A stretch of DNA of 64,000 nucleotides from Siphlonurus alternatus (taxonomy: Eukaryota > Arthropoda > Insecta > Ephemeroptera > Siphlonuridae). Shown here piece by piece: positions 34,917-46,639 of the stretch. Position numbers and translations under genes: made by a program. Under the pieces are notes generated by a model that saw only the letters and a list, made by a program, of their open reading frames with translations, was not told where the DNA came from and ran no database searches. The DNA is taken from assembly GCA_949825025.1 (NCBI GenBank), contig OX463779.1, positions 47,613,784-47,677,783 of the forward strand, in the 5' to 3' direction. Position 1 is the first letter of the stretch. Each line of letters starts with the position of its first letter.

Positions 34917-37094
34917 ATTAATATAATTATTTATTTATTATGAGATTATAATTATTATTATTCAATATAATTATAAAATATGATGGTGAAATATAAACAA
35001 ATAAATTAAAATGATATATATTCCAAATGTGTTATTGAGGTAAATTTTTAATCCCTATTATAATTTTAAATTATTGATGTTAATGTATTCATATCATTTA
35101 AATTTCTAATAAATGAGACGAGCTAATTAACACACAAACTGACGACAATCAAAAAGTTTAAAGCCCTTAAAGATTAACTTCTGAATGAAAGTTTAAAGGT
35201 AAGAAAGCAAATCAAAGATTTAACATGTGTTCTTTGGTGTTGTGTGGCAAGCGTGTTAACTCTATAATGCGTCCATTGTTCCTGTTAAAGTATATAAATA
35301 TAACTTTATTCATACCCACTTATATATATAGTTTCATTGCACGCTATGTTTAATATTTCAGTGTCTTTTTTTTTTACATTATGTGATTTAAAGAGATTGA
35401 ATATGAATTAGGAATTAATATTTAATAATGTTCCAGATTTCAAATATTATAGGATTTTAGTAATTTAAAAATTTGCAGTAATTTTAAACTTTGATGTCAT
35501 GTGCAAAATCAAAATGGTATAAAAATACATACATACCTAACATGACGCCATATCCTTTTATGGGGTAAGCCAGCAGCATTATTACCTCGGCCGTCTACAA
35601 ATTGCCCTCCAAAGCACTCGATTCTTGCATATTCCACTTGCTTCAGAAATACTCATAACACTCTTTTGCCTTCTGCACTCTCTATTACACTGTGTACTTT
35701 TAACACTTCTGTTCTTCAAACATTCTGCAATCTTCTCCAACCAAACCTTTTTAGGTTTACCTAATCCTTTCATGCCTTGTATAATACACTACCTTTAAAA
35801 ACCTGTTTTGCAATTCGTTTATCACCCATTCTCTCAACATGTCCAAACCAACGTAGCGTATTACGTTCATACAATATCACTAGCTTAATTTGGTCAGGAT
35901 TTAATTAATTTACTCTATTGTGTAAATATGACCTTGATGTTATTAAAATTCTATAGAAAATGTAAATATAATTAGTACTCTTTTCAGTACTGATTATTTT
36001 AAAATGAAGCTACCATTGTATTGATTACTTATCACTACGCTACATTCAGTTTCCTTTACCTATCGATTGAAGAACTTATTCTGTAAATTTAGGCACACTT
36101 GCTACCATAAGGTACCATGATATCGTATATTTTACAATATTGCTATTGTTAGCATTCTGTTAAATCTAAATTCAAGTCCAAGTTTACGTATAAAGATCGT
36201 TGATTTTTGCATACATTTTATATTCTACTCAACAATATCGGCGCAGCATTTTCGTTATTACTATAACATCAGTTTGGGGTTATATGTAACACGTTTATAT
36301 AACAGAAGGCGCATTTAATTCTGGCTATACTCGTCTCCGATCACGTATTTGCCATGCTGTTCTATACTAACAGGGGATTTACCAGTACCACGTGCTTGTA
36401 ATGCGGCTAGTGGCCATATTGTATGTGGTCTATTTTCATAATGTTCTCATTTGTTTGGCGTGAGTTCCACACACCCTTTATATTCTCTCTCTTTGGGGTA
36501 CAAGTAAAGGCCTGAGGTCGTAATTTCCTGCTCCTATGCCGCAACCCTCCCCTCCCCCGGTCCTAGAGTCTCTGATATATTCCCAAGCTCGAACGACACA
36601 GCCCCCTCCCCTCTGACAAACCAATGAACTCTCCTTACGACAATTCGGATAAATATAATTTAAACGTTTAGTATGAGAAACGTACTTCTGTGTGTTTCCT
36701 GGTATAACCTCAAAAGAAGCCTTATCATTTCTGTTAATTATGAGTAATTTATTAAACAAATGAGGCGTATTACCACGAAATTTTCAATAATTTAACTGTA
36801 ATCAAATACATTTATAATTTAATATATTATTAGAAGTAATTCTCAGATTCGGATTCAAAAGGCTTTTATTCAGAAAACATATATTACAATACAAGTTTGG
36901 GTTTAAGTACAAGACTTTTTAACCAAATCAACCATAAAAAAGAATATTAAAAATATACATTATTATTATGCATTGAATGCAAAATACATATGAGACATAA
37001 TTTCAGTTTAAATAGGAAAAGTTCTGCTTGATTATATTAAATAAGTTTTTTATTGTTTTTCTTTCGAAGATACTGTCTTTATTAATTTCACCGG
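34915..37094. other. AT-rich DNA around the RTE-like remnant; no gene
   Basis: 36470-36640 is a C-rich patch (CCTCCCCTCCCCCGGTCC) without a family match here. The rest is AT rich. Confidence 0.35.
35530..35906 (-). pseudogene. Degenerate non-LTR retrotransposon RT C-terminal end
   Basis: Reading the minus strand from about 35906, one frame gives VILYERNTLRWFGHVERMGD and then KRIAKQVFKG, ending at a TGA near 35773. The next frame continues with GLGKPKKVWLEKIAECLKNR and closes with RVLWRAICRRPR and a stop at 35582. The LRWFGHVERM block, a G-x-P-x-K-x-W block and a final WR block are the usual C-terminal order in RTE/Jockey-like endonuclease-reverse transcriptase proteins. One frameshift at about 35774 and 5' truncation make it dead. 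It ends with a short ATGT-type repeat near 35530, as many such elements do. The clade is uncertain. Confidence 0.75.
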
Positions 37095-37260
37095 CAGGCG
37101 CGGATCCAGAAAAAAAATTCGGAGGGGGCTGCCTCCATAAGTCCAATGTTAAAAAAAAAATTGGAGTGGGGGAAATTCCTATATTGCCCATGTTAAATTC
37201 AAAATTTCGGGGGGGGGGAAGCTGCAGCCCCCCAGCTCCCCCCCCCTGGATCCGCGCCTG
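37095..37260. mobile_element. hAT-like MITE
   Basis: Terminal inverted repeats CAGGCGCGGATCCAG and CTGGATCCGCGCCTG bound 166 bp with G-rich text at left and C-rich at right. CAGG(C/G)GCGGATC ends are common in non-autonomous hAT elements. Flanks TTCACCGG and ATTGCACG are not a clear 8-bp duplication. Confidence 0.75.
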
Positions 37261-37439
37261 ATTGCACGCACTGTATTATATTAAAATTCAATTTGTAATG
37301 CACTGAGCTTTTCCTGATAAACGCCTGCAAATTTTATAGCATACTGCACCGCTTAACTTCTGTGTTAAAGAAGTTGCCTAGTTACAGAAACTGCAGGCGT
37401 TACCAAAATCCACCGTCCTATATCCAAAGGTATCCAAAC

Positions 37440-37595
37440 CTATACACTATAGCAGTCACATTTAACTTAGTTATGGTCGTGTTTGTAATGCTCTCAGTCA
37501 TTGGTAGCCGGTTGGTGACGAATGGCCGAGCCGAGCCGAATGACTCCCGAGCGCTTCCGACCATAACCCAGTTAAATGTGACGGCCAGTGTATAT
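37440..37595. mobile_element. Inverted-repeat element L1
   Basis: TATACACTATAGCAGTCACA, TTTAACTTAGTTATGGTCG pair with CGACCATAACCCAGTTAAAT, GTGACGGCCAGTGTATA. Interior shares GTTTGTAATGCTCTCAGTCA and TTGGT with L2. Confidence 0.82.
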
Positions 37596-37887
37596 GTAAA
37601 AAGAATCTCGAAATTGATTTTTTTTTTTTGTTTTAAATACATTATTTCTTCTTCATTATTAGAAGAAGATCTTTAAATGGTGTGTAGTATATATGAATTC
37701 AAATCAATAGCTTTAATAATTTATAGTTACTGACAATGGGAAAAAAAATTTAATTTTCTTAACACGATGGCCTATGGAGAAAATTTTACCCTCCGGGGAA
37801 CCTTAAAGCCTCTATATATGTTTCCTGAATAAAAAGCTTTTTGGATTTTAGAAATCACGGTTATTTTCGGTACAATAACATGCGAAA

Positions 37888-38018
37888 AAGTACCGAAGGG
37901 TGTTCAAAAGTGTCTATACACAGACCTTAAATGTGACGTCATAAAATACGTTTGGCATCAAGATGAGTGATAAGACTGATAAGAGAAGCAGCATTGACTG
38001 ACCTTCACTTCACAAATA
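37888..38018 (+). repeat. Direct repeat S2
   Basis: Second copy of S1 (TACCGAAGGGTGTTCAAAAG, TGTGACGTCATAAAATACGT), with a 20-base insertion relative to S1. It abuts the truncated left end of D3. Confidence 0.6.
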
Positions 38019-38023
38019 TATAA

Positions 38024-38396
38024 CATAACGCCGATCAGCTTTTCGACGTACTCTCCTTTGATTAACATGTAAACCTTAGCAAGTTCACAAAAATTCTGAA
38101 ATTTATTTGAGAGGCATCTATTAGTGCCTATAAGCCATAGAAAAAGTTTCAAAACAATTTAACGAGCTGATTTTTTTAATTAAGTTTTTAGTTTGTCTCT
38201 CCATGGAAAATTAAAAAAAAAATAAATAAATATTAAAAAAAATCAACTCATTAAATTGTTTTGAAATTTTTTTTATGGCTTTTAGGCACTTAATATCTGC
38301 CTCTCAAAAATTTTTCAGAATTTTAGTGAATTTGCAAAGGTTTGTATGTTAATTAAAGGGGACTATGTCGAACAGCTGATCGGCGTTATCTCTACC
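38024..38396. mobile_element. Foldback element D3 (left end eroded)
   Basis: Same family as D2. The right end CGGCGTTATCTCTACC is followed by TTAA at 38397-38400. The left end starts within the inverted repeat (ATAACGCCGATCAGC), lacking the first several bases and TTAA. It follows directly after the direct repeat S2. Confidence 0.82.
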
Positions 38397-38677
38397 TTAA
38401 CAGTTTACATCTCAGATTTCCATCATTTGTCCTTGATTACATTTTACGACATAAAACGCTAAAGTACTTACCATTAACGACATGTCAGTACTTGCATTGT
38501 TCTCTACAGTCCTGCATTGTGTTCATGTTATTACGTCGTTAACTGAGTATAGTTTTACTGCACTTACAATAGTACTTCTAAACTGCCACACTTCCATTTT
38601 CAATAAGGATTATATTTAATGATAAGTAAGTCAAGGACGAACCTTCTTGAAAATATAAGAAAACAGCTCGAATTATA

Positions 38678-38936
38678 ATTGAAAAATTATACGTCTTCAA
38701 CTCATCCTTTACACGTCTAAACCTAATCATATTTCCTCAAAAACACATCTTATTTCCTCTTCGCTTAAAATGAGGACGAAATAGAGGCAATATTTCTAAT
38801 ATTTCATGCTTAAGAAGAGGAAAAAATACGTAATCTCGTCTTTTTTCACATTTTTTTTTTCTAAAATGTTGCAAAATATGAAGAAATTAGATTAGCTTAA
38901 TAGCGAATAAATGATGAAATTCATTTCAAATTTGAT
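38678..38936 (-). mobile_element. MITE family A, copy 12
   Basis: Minus orientation: TTGAAAAATTATACGTCTTC to GATGAAATTCATTTCAAATT. Confidence 0.85.
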
Positions 38937-39325
38937 AAATAACATTATCTTTGCAAACTCAATGACCGAATCAGAAATTAATTTTACTTTCCCATAATGT
39001 TTTTGTTTCATTGAAAGATATATTATAAATATTAATTTGCTAAACACTAATAGATTTTAATACAAGATATCAAAGCCCTATATGATGAAATTGAATTCTG
39101 TAACATCATGATCCAGCAATGTTTTGAGAGATGAGATGGAATGAAGCTTCGGTATATTGCGATCTCTGGGGTCAGGCCCGGGGCTTCACCGAGTGCTTGG
39201 TGGTGCAGCGACGACGAAGCAATAAGACGAGAATGGCCCGCGGCTTCGTCAGGCAAAAAGCTCCTCGTCTCTGCAGGACGGTTAGACAGGAAGGTAGTAC
39301 AGAGATAAGTTCATAAAAGCGATAC

Positions 39326-39583
39326 ACTCTCAGAAATAGGTGTTTCACAAAGTGTTTCAGAAACGCCTAAAGTGTTTCAAAAAATGCCCCCTTAGTTAAG
39401 ACACATCTCGTGTTTCAGAAAGTGTTTCAGAAGTGTTTCAGAAACACTTAACGTGTTTCAGAAACACATTAAGTGTTTCAAATGTCACTTTTTGAAACAC
39501 TTAATGTGTCTTAACTAAGGGGGCAATTTTGAAACACTTTAAACTTTTCTGAAACACTTTGTGAAACACCTATTTCTGAGAGT
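39326..39583. mobile_element. Foldback element F1, rich in GTGTTTCA
   Basis: Terminal inverted repeats CACTCTCAGAAATAGGTGTT match exactly at both ends, with TA outside each (39324-39325, 39584-39585). About a dozen copies of GTGTTTCA or its complement fill the element, and a second pair of arms (CCCCCTTAGTTAAGACACA and complement) lies inside. No ORF. Confidence 0.9.
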
Positions 39584-39600
39584 GTACAAGTCGAGACTTA

Positions 39601-39786
39601 GGCGGGTCGCATACAGAATCGTATTTCTGCAATCGTACGGTGTCATTTAGAATAAATTCTAAATTTCTTACTATACGAAGGCATACGATACGAAACTGTG
39701 TGCGCTTCTACACCTGATTGCATAGGTTCTTTACTTTTTAAATCATACGATGCGAAATCATGCGATCCTGTGTAAGACAGTCCTTA
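39601..39786. mobile_element. Inverted-repeat element G1
   Basis: TCGCATACAGAATCGTA at left and ATGCGATCCTGTGTAAGACA at right; interior CATACGATACGAAACTGTGT. About 185 bp, same family as G2-G4. Confidence 0.75.
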
Positions 39787-39855
39787 AAATTGAAATAAAA
39801 ATAGTTTTGTATTTTGTCACCTCAGAATATAAATACATCAAATTTTATGGACAAC

Positions 39856-40098
39856 CCATAGTTGAAAATTACGTCTTCAACTCATCCTTTAAACGTCTAA
39901 ACCTATAATCTTTTTACACACGTCTTATTTCTTCTTCGCTCAAAGTGAGTATGAAATGAAGACAATATTTATTTATAATAAATTATAACGTAATCTCGTC
40001 TTTTTTCCTCTAAAATTATGCAAAATAGGAGGGAATTAGACGATATATAGGAAAGCTTAATAGCGAATAAAAGAAAAGATGAACTTTAATTCAACTTG
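39856..40098 (-). mobile_element. MITE family A, copy 13
   Basis: Minus orientation: CATAGTTGAAAATTACGTCT to GATGAACTTTAATTCAACTTG. Shorter than average because the AGCATAAAATG segment is lost. Confidence 0.84.
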
Positions 40099-40141
40099 GA
40101 AAACTTCATGGCAATTTTGTATTATATATATGAATATAGAG

Positions 40142-40419
40142 GTCTTCGGATCGAGTTATTTATTTTCATTTTTTTCAGATTTTTTTTTTTTTAACCTTCT
40201 AACACCATTAAAATCATGCTGCAAAACACTGTGACGTCAGAGTCATGCAAATATTTAAAACGCATAGAGAGAGAGACGTTGCCAGACAGCGTCTTTGAAT
40301 AGAGTTAAAAATAAATCGGAAAAATTGACAGTACACTTAACTCTAAGAGATCATCTAACCAAATATATGTAATAAAAAATTAGTAAAGGTTTCCATTACA
40401 GTTTTACGCTACATACACT
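40142..40419 (+). repeat. Repeat unit W2, joined to C4
   Basis: Second copy of W: ACTGTGACGTCAGAGTCATG, CAAATATTTAAAACGCATAG, AAAATTGACAGTACACTTAA, ATGTAATAAAAAATT. Immediately precedes hairpin C4 as W1 precedes C3. Confidence 0.6.
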
Positions 40420-40543
40420 CGTCGCCTGGGAAAATTTCCCACTTGCAAGCTTGTTAGTTACCATGCACTGTCTTATTCTTTCTTGGTATGGTAATTAACA
40501 AGGCTGCAAAGGGATAAATTTTAAAGTCTATACCTTTTTATAC
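40420..40543. mobile_element. Hairpin element C4
   Basis: CTCGTCGCCTGGGAAAATTT, CCCACTTGCAAGCTTGTTAG ... GGTAATTAACAAGGCTGCAA. Directly follows unit W2. Confidence 0.78.
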
Positions 40544-40906
40544 ATGGGACTTTTTCATATTGTATTGAAATGAAACAGCAAATAATATGTAGCATTGATT
40601 TTTAAAATGGTGGGACAATATGGACAATATCAATATTATGGTTTTAGCTGACTGAGAACAATACTATTGTTTGTATGGTTTAGAGTAAAAAAAGGGAGGG
40701 AAAAAATCATTAAATGTGGTATTTTCATGATAAGAATTTTGTTAATTATTTTTTTGTAATAATTACATAGCAACATGCATGAACAAGATTAAAAAAATTT
40801 ACATTTTTTTTAAATATTAAAATATTAATGATTACAATTATCAACGATCAGATGTTACAATGTTTTAACTATTACATAACATGGTAAAAATAAAGAGAAA
40901 CGTTAA

Positions 40907-41457
40907 GGTAGGGATAATACGAATCAGCTGTTTGACGTAGTCCCCTTTGATTAACATGTAAACCTTAAACAAATTCACAAAAATTCTGATTTTTTTATTT
41001 TAGAGGCAGATTTTAGTACCTAAAAGCAATAAAAATTTTTTTAAAACAATTTGACGAAGTAGTTGTTTTCATTTCGAAATATCTGATATCTATTTTGTTT
41101 GAGTGACTGTATATACACTTTTGTGAATGGGATATCCTTTTTCACGTCACCCATTGGGCTTTGTGTATACTGTTTTTTTCCCTGTACCAATTCTCAATAA
41201 ACAACTATTATTATTATTAATTTAATTTTTTTTTAATTAAGTTTTTAGTTTGTATATCCATTATAGAAAGCCCTATACTGAAAATTAAAAAAATCGATTA
41301 AAAAAATCAACACGTTTAATTGTTTTGAATTTTTTTATGGTTTTTAGGCACTAAAATCTGTCTTACAAAAATATTTCATAATTCCTATGAATTTGCTAAA
41401 GTTTACATGTTAATCAAAGGAGACTACGTTGAACAGCTGATCAGTGTTATCTCTACC
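40907..41457. mobile_element. Foldback element D4, TTAA-flanked, interrupted by a retro 3' tail
   Basis: Ends GGTAGGGATAATACGAATCA and its near complement, with TTAA at 40903-40906 and 41458-41461. It carries the insertion described at 41062-41218. The sequence on its left (from 40864) is repeated on its right (to 41493), see findings. Confidence 0.85.
41062..41218 (+). mobile_element. 3' tail of a non-LTR retrotransposon or SINE with (ATT)n end, inside element D4
   Basis: This stretch interrupts the otherwise collinear foldback D4. It ends CAATAAACAACTATTATTAT, that is a polyadenylation-like AATAAA followed by an ATT repeat tail, and contains the 3'UTR-like text GTATATACACTTTTGTG and a matching TGTATAC further on. 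No coding sequence remains. Superfamily not assigned. Confidence 0.55.
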
Positions 41458-41640
41458 TTAACTATTATATAACATGGTAAAAAAAGAGAAACGTTAAGCC
41501 TCGTAAGAAGACGTCACAAAACATTAACGTTCGTAAACTGTGGAGTTGATGGGCGCAAAGAGGGCTTTAATTTGGCTCCACATACGGAGCAAAGTTTGCA
41601 CAGCTTTTTTATCTAGCTGAATACGCCAGGTGAATAAAAT

Positions 41641-41742
<102 letters not shown>

Positions 41743-42455
41743 CCCCACACGAGTTGTTCTAATGACTCCGTGACAAGCAAGTCACGTATTTGTCGGACCA
41801 ACTTTCGCTGCCTTGCGACCCATCACACAAGAATTAAAGCCCACTCGTCATTTTGCAACGTAATTTATCATCATTTTAATTAATTTTCAGTAGAATACTT
41901 TGTACATGAGCTTCTTTTTTTTTGTGTGTGTTCAAAAGCTTTTATACTAAAATGAGATTTTGTTTGTTAATATTTTGTAATTCATCAGTTTAAATCCTAA
42001 GGCTTTATTATAACATAATTTTATGTGTTCTGTTTATGAAGAGTTTTAATCTAAAAATTCATGTTTCTGTTTGTTACAGGTAAAGGACAATTAATTCTTA
42101 CACGTAAACCAACATTATTTCAAGGTAAATTGTATGTAATTATTTATATTATAATTATGAAAGTTGACATTTTAAATACATTGACAAGGTCATGATATAA
42201 TAATAAAAAAGGAATGTTACATATAATTAGCGTGTAGTGGAACAAAATATTTCTTTGGTATATAACGTGCCGGTTTCATGTCCTTACTACTTGCGATAAC
42301 ACCTTTTGTCTCGACAGTCTATTCCCGAGGCTTGGAGGTTGCGTGACACCGGCCGATTGGTAGCTCGTTCGCCGGTAACGTGTCTCGTTGAACGCCGCAC
42401 TTCTTGTAAGGTGCTCGCGTGCTATACCTGCGTGTGACTGATTGAGGCGATCTCA

Positions 42456-42592
<137 letters not shown>

Positions 42593-43267
42593 GGGGAGGT
42601 CGTAGAGTGAGCCACTAAGCTCAGAGGGACCTACACTCCTTTCCCTTAACCATCAATGACCCTCCACTTACCATGAATTTTTGAGGGGTTATAAAAATTA
42701 TTACTAGATTGTAGATCCCCTGATTAGTTTTTTTTTTATATTTTTTGATAATAGATATCGTGCATATAAATTTAATTAAATAACATCTAAAAGAGACTGT
42801 TATAATTTTATATTTTAATAATAAACATGAATAATTTTATTTTTTATTAATTTCATTCATGCAATTATGATTTAAATTTTTAACTGATATGATATTTCCC
42901 TCCCTATTTCACTTGTTTGTGAACACGTTTGAATTGAAAATAACCATTTTATACGACCTTAAATTTAAATTTTCTGTACAATTTTTATAGTAATGAAACT
43001 ATAATGATACGTAATATTATATAAAATGTTATTAATACGTTGCATATTCTCCCTGCACCTCCATCACTTGGAAATCTTTGACGAGTTGTGTCAGTTTTCA
43101 GATTATGTTGTTGTTGTTGAGTTTGATTGAGTGATGTCAACAACACATTATAGTATCGCGTCAGAAGACAACAACGTTAATTATGATAGCAAACTAAATT
43201 ATGATAAAAAAAAATGCATGCATACTTTTCACTGAATTTTTAAAAGAAAAAAGCAAATTTCTTTACA

Positions 43268-43358
43268 ATTTTGAACTCCCTTTGCGATAGCTGCATAGTT
43301 GCATTGTCATAATATATAGTAAAGGGACTCCAAAATTGTAAAAAATATTAGTTTCTTT
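43268..43358. repeat. Small inverted repeat (hairpin)
   Basis: TTTACAATTTTGAACTCCCT and AGGGACTCCAAAATTGTAAA are the two arms, around an AT-rich loop with GCATAGTTGCATTG. Possibly a short MITE. Confidence 0.6.
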
Positions 43359-44135
43359 TTTTTTTTCAAAATTCATTTAAAATGCATTCATTGTATATGA
43401 TAATGCAACTATATATGCATGGCAAACAGTTTGAAAACTGCATTATTGTATGATATGAAAAGATGCAACTAATATTCATTGCAAAAAATTAAAAAAAATG
43501 AGAGAAGTGCATTAATTACTTCATCAGATAATATAATTTTCCCAAACAAGTTCAACAGCAAATAACATATTAATTATTATGAAGTAAACATGCAGTTTCA
43601 AATCTTAGTTGACCTAATTTCATTGAAAAAGTTTTACAGTAAATTATCTGTTAACTAATTAAATTGATAATTACTTTAAAAATTTAAGTATAACACATTT
43701 ATTATATGATGATACGAGTTATATTATGATATAAAAAATATAATATTTTTTTTCTTCTTATTTTAAACTGTGTGCCTGCTGTTCATGTATAATTATGGTA
43801 ATTAATTTTTCCTACATGCTGGTAGTGAAGTGTGTGTGTTAGCAGCTCCTGGCGTTAGTATTATAAAATAATTTTATGACCCCTAATAAAACACGAGTGT
43901 CAGCTGTTATAATAATATTTTTTGTTGTCATTATTTTTCTAATGAATACGAGGTGTGACGTATTCGGGTCATAATAAAATTTAACATAAAGAATGAAAAT
44001 ATCAAAACTCATAAATATTGACTTCTTTTTTTTATCTTTTAACTCTTTGGTGATATTTGTAATAAACAATACTATATCAAAAATCGATAGCTTACAAGTT
44101 AAAGTTAAAGTGTGCTACTTTCAGAAAGGTGTTAT

Positions 44136-44141
<6 letters not shown>

Positions 44142-44222
<81 letters not shown>

Positions 44223-44290
44223 AAATGGGATGGAGAGAAAGATAGAGGGACAGAGAAGGAGAGAGAGACAAATGCATGCAGAGAGCGATA
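44142..44290 (+). repeat. (AG)n microsatellite decaying into purine-rich DNA
   Basis: Pure AG to about 44205, then degenerate GAGA/GACAGAGA text to about 44290. Confidence 0.95.
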
Positions 44291-44306
44291 GCAAAGAATT
44301 AGTAGG

Positions 44307-44360
44307 ATATTAATTCTTTGGTGATCAAAGAATTAATATCTAATATTAATTCTTTGGCGA
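44307..44360 (+). repeat. Short direct repeat AATTCTTTGG
   Basis: ATATTAATTCTTTGGTGATC and ATATTAATTCTTTGGCGATA occur about 35 bases apart with CAAAGAATTAATAT between them, making a small mixed direct and inverted repeat next to the AG tract. Confidence 0.6.
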
Positions 44361-46502
44361 TAGTGAGATATGATTCGTTATCTCACGGGTAATTATTGTC
44401 ACCAATTGGTAAATAATTGAAGAGTCGCTCCACTTTTATCACCTGCATAACACCGAACAGGCCTTATGATTACTCAGTCATTCTGAACTTGCGTCATTCA
44501 ACTGCATGATGAGAATAATATAAAACACGACCTTTCAAATTGAACGCCATATAAATATGTAATTATATAAAATAAATAATTTTTTAGTGTATGAAGTAAA
44601 TATAGAAATATATATGTGATAAAGGATATAATTTTCGTTGGATTCCATAATTATTTTAAGCATTTAATTGTGTTTAAACGTACTTTTTATTTTTTAATGA
44701 ATACTTTAGTTATGTATGTAAAGATTGTTCAGCAAAATGTTGAAATAATACGATAAAATTACTCCGCTTTAATTATGAAGAATATATTTTAATAAAACAT
44801 TTTATGATACATTATGGTATACATAATTAACAAAATTATTATTATTTTTATAAAACATTTTTTACATCTAAATCTGATTGTTTCTATATTTTAATGAATG
44901 TTTTATTTTTTTTACAAGTAAAAAAAAATCAAACGTCAAACTTTTTCCAAAGTCAAATGAAGTTTTTAATAATAATGATGATTATCAATCCTTTTGACGT
45001 TTTACAGGTCTTTATAAATATAATAAAAGCAAAACGTATTGAAACAAAAGAGATCATTATTTTCATTATTTTTCAGCTCTGCTTTGCTTACTGCTAAGCT
45101 TAAACTTTTTAGTATATTTACTTTTTAAGGCAGCAGAAGCAAAGTTAGAGGAAAATAACAAAGTTATAAGTTTGACTTTTGGGTTGGTTGAAGCAAACGG
45201 GAAGGCGGCCGGGTGACATTGGAATTGTATTTTGAAAGTTTAGTGTATTTGTAAGAAAATTTCACTCCTATAGCTGCTACAGTTATAATAAAACTCTTGC
45301 TGCTAAAGTTTGCGACAACCCCCCTCCCACCCCCTCCCACATGCTCAGCTGGTGACAATCGACAAGTTTCAACCAGTAGGGTTAGCAAGCCATTTCAAAT
45401 TCATACTTTAATTCATTCTTCTTCTATTACAAATTTTATGACGTTTTATAAATGTTTTAGTAAATATTATAATTGAATTTGATTTCATTTAAGTACAAAG
45501 TATTGATATCTAAATTATTTAGCATAGGCTAAACTCACGTGATGTCACTGCAACGCATATTGCATACTTTATAGGAGCCTGCCGCACCACAGTGTTGTGT
45601 TGTATCAGCAGCTTGTAAGGGAGAAAATTTAGACGAAAAATATTTTTTCTATTTTTTTTTTCCAATGCTTTAGAGCGTAAGGTTTGACAACAGAAGGGGA
45701 AGAGAGGAGAGGTAAACATCAGCTGGACTTTATCCTGTAAGCAGGCAACCCAAGAATCTCGTGACGCTGCTCTTATAGTAATTTCATATAATAATATAAT
45801 TATTACATTATTATAAACAAATGTTATAGTGCTTCTAAACGACCCTTTGCGTGGCATGATTTTGGCAATCAGAGCTATTTTGGTGTCCTTATAATAGCAA
45901 AAAAAAGAATATATATTTTATTCTATGATGATTTATTTCTAAATAAAATTTGTAATAATTTTAATACTGATATTGATTAATTACAATTTTAATTAGCTTT
46001 AAGCTTCCGCTATGCCTCCACATCAAAAGTATTAATTATGCTAATTAATTATAGTAACATTGATATATACAGTATGATTAGTGTTAAGTTTTAGCTTATT
46101 TTTATAAATATTTAAATAAATATTCCATCAAAAAAAAAATTATATTTTGAAATCAGACTTTATTCTTTAAAAAAACTAAAACTTAGAATGTTTTTATTTA
46201 TTTTGAACTTTTGTTGGTTGCATTTCGTTCACGTTAAATTAGTAAATATCTACAATATACATGTAACAACATTCACAAATTAACCAAATAAATTACAAAT
46301 TGCATATATTAATTTAAAAAAAAATCAAAACTTTAATGATAAATATGAACATCAAGAAATATTATCAAACTAAAAATCAACAAAAGATATAGAATAACAT
46401 TTTTAGCAATAAAACTTTTTCAGACATTTTATGACTTTCAAACTCCTTAACTGAATAAAACTCTTTTGTAATTAATACGTTTTTTTTTTTTTTTTTTTAG
46501 TT

Positions 46503-46639
46503 TAAGCCAATTTTACATGGTACAATTTTGCATACAATATTTCCGTACAAGAAAATTGCATCTCCGTACAAACAAATGGAGTTCAAGTTTTGAAAAATTG
46601 TATGCAAAATTGTATCATGTAATACTATACCGGCTTTAG
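46503..46639. mobile_element. Hairpin element N2
   Basis: TAAGCCAATTTTACATGGTA, CAATTTTGCATACAATA and CTCCGTACAAACAAATGGAG; right arm ATTGTATGCAAAATTGTATC, ATGTAATACTATACCGGCTT. Same family as N1. Confidence 0.74.

Noticed and set aside
39326..39583. A CRISPR-like array of GTGTTTCA repeats
   Set aside because: Repeats are 8 bases, in both orientations, without uniform spacers, and lie within terminal inverted repeats of a eukaryotic element.
42081..42125. A 45-base exon-like block between TTTGTTACAG and GTAAAT
   Set aside because: In the phase needed after the TMTC-like exon it gives an immediate stop; only one frame is open, giving KGQLILTRKPTLFQ, with no homology.
45174..45200. A DFW-V-G peptide near GACTTTTGGGTTGG considered as a TMTC second exon
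   Set aside because: A stop follows within two codons and no acceptor or SYRPL block is nearby.
45519..45857. 112-codon minus-strand frame
   Set aside because: The longest non-simple frames after the microsatellite ones, but no domain, no splice or promoter context and irregular composition.
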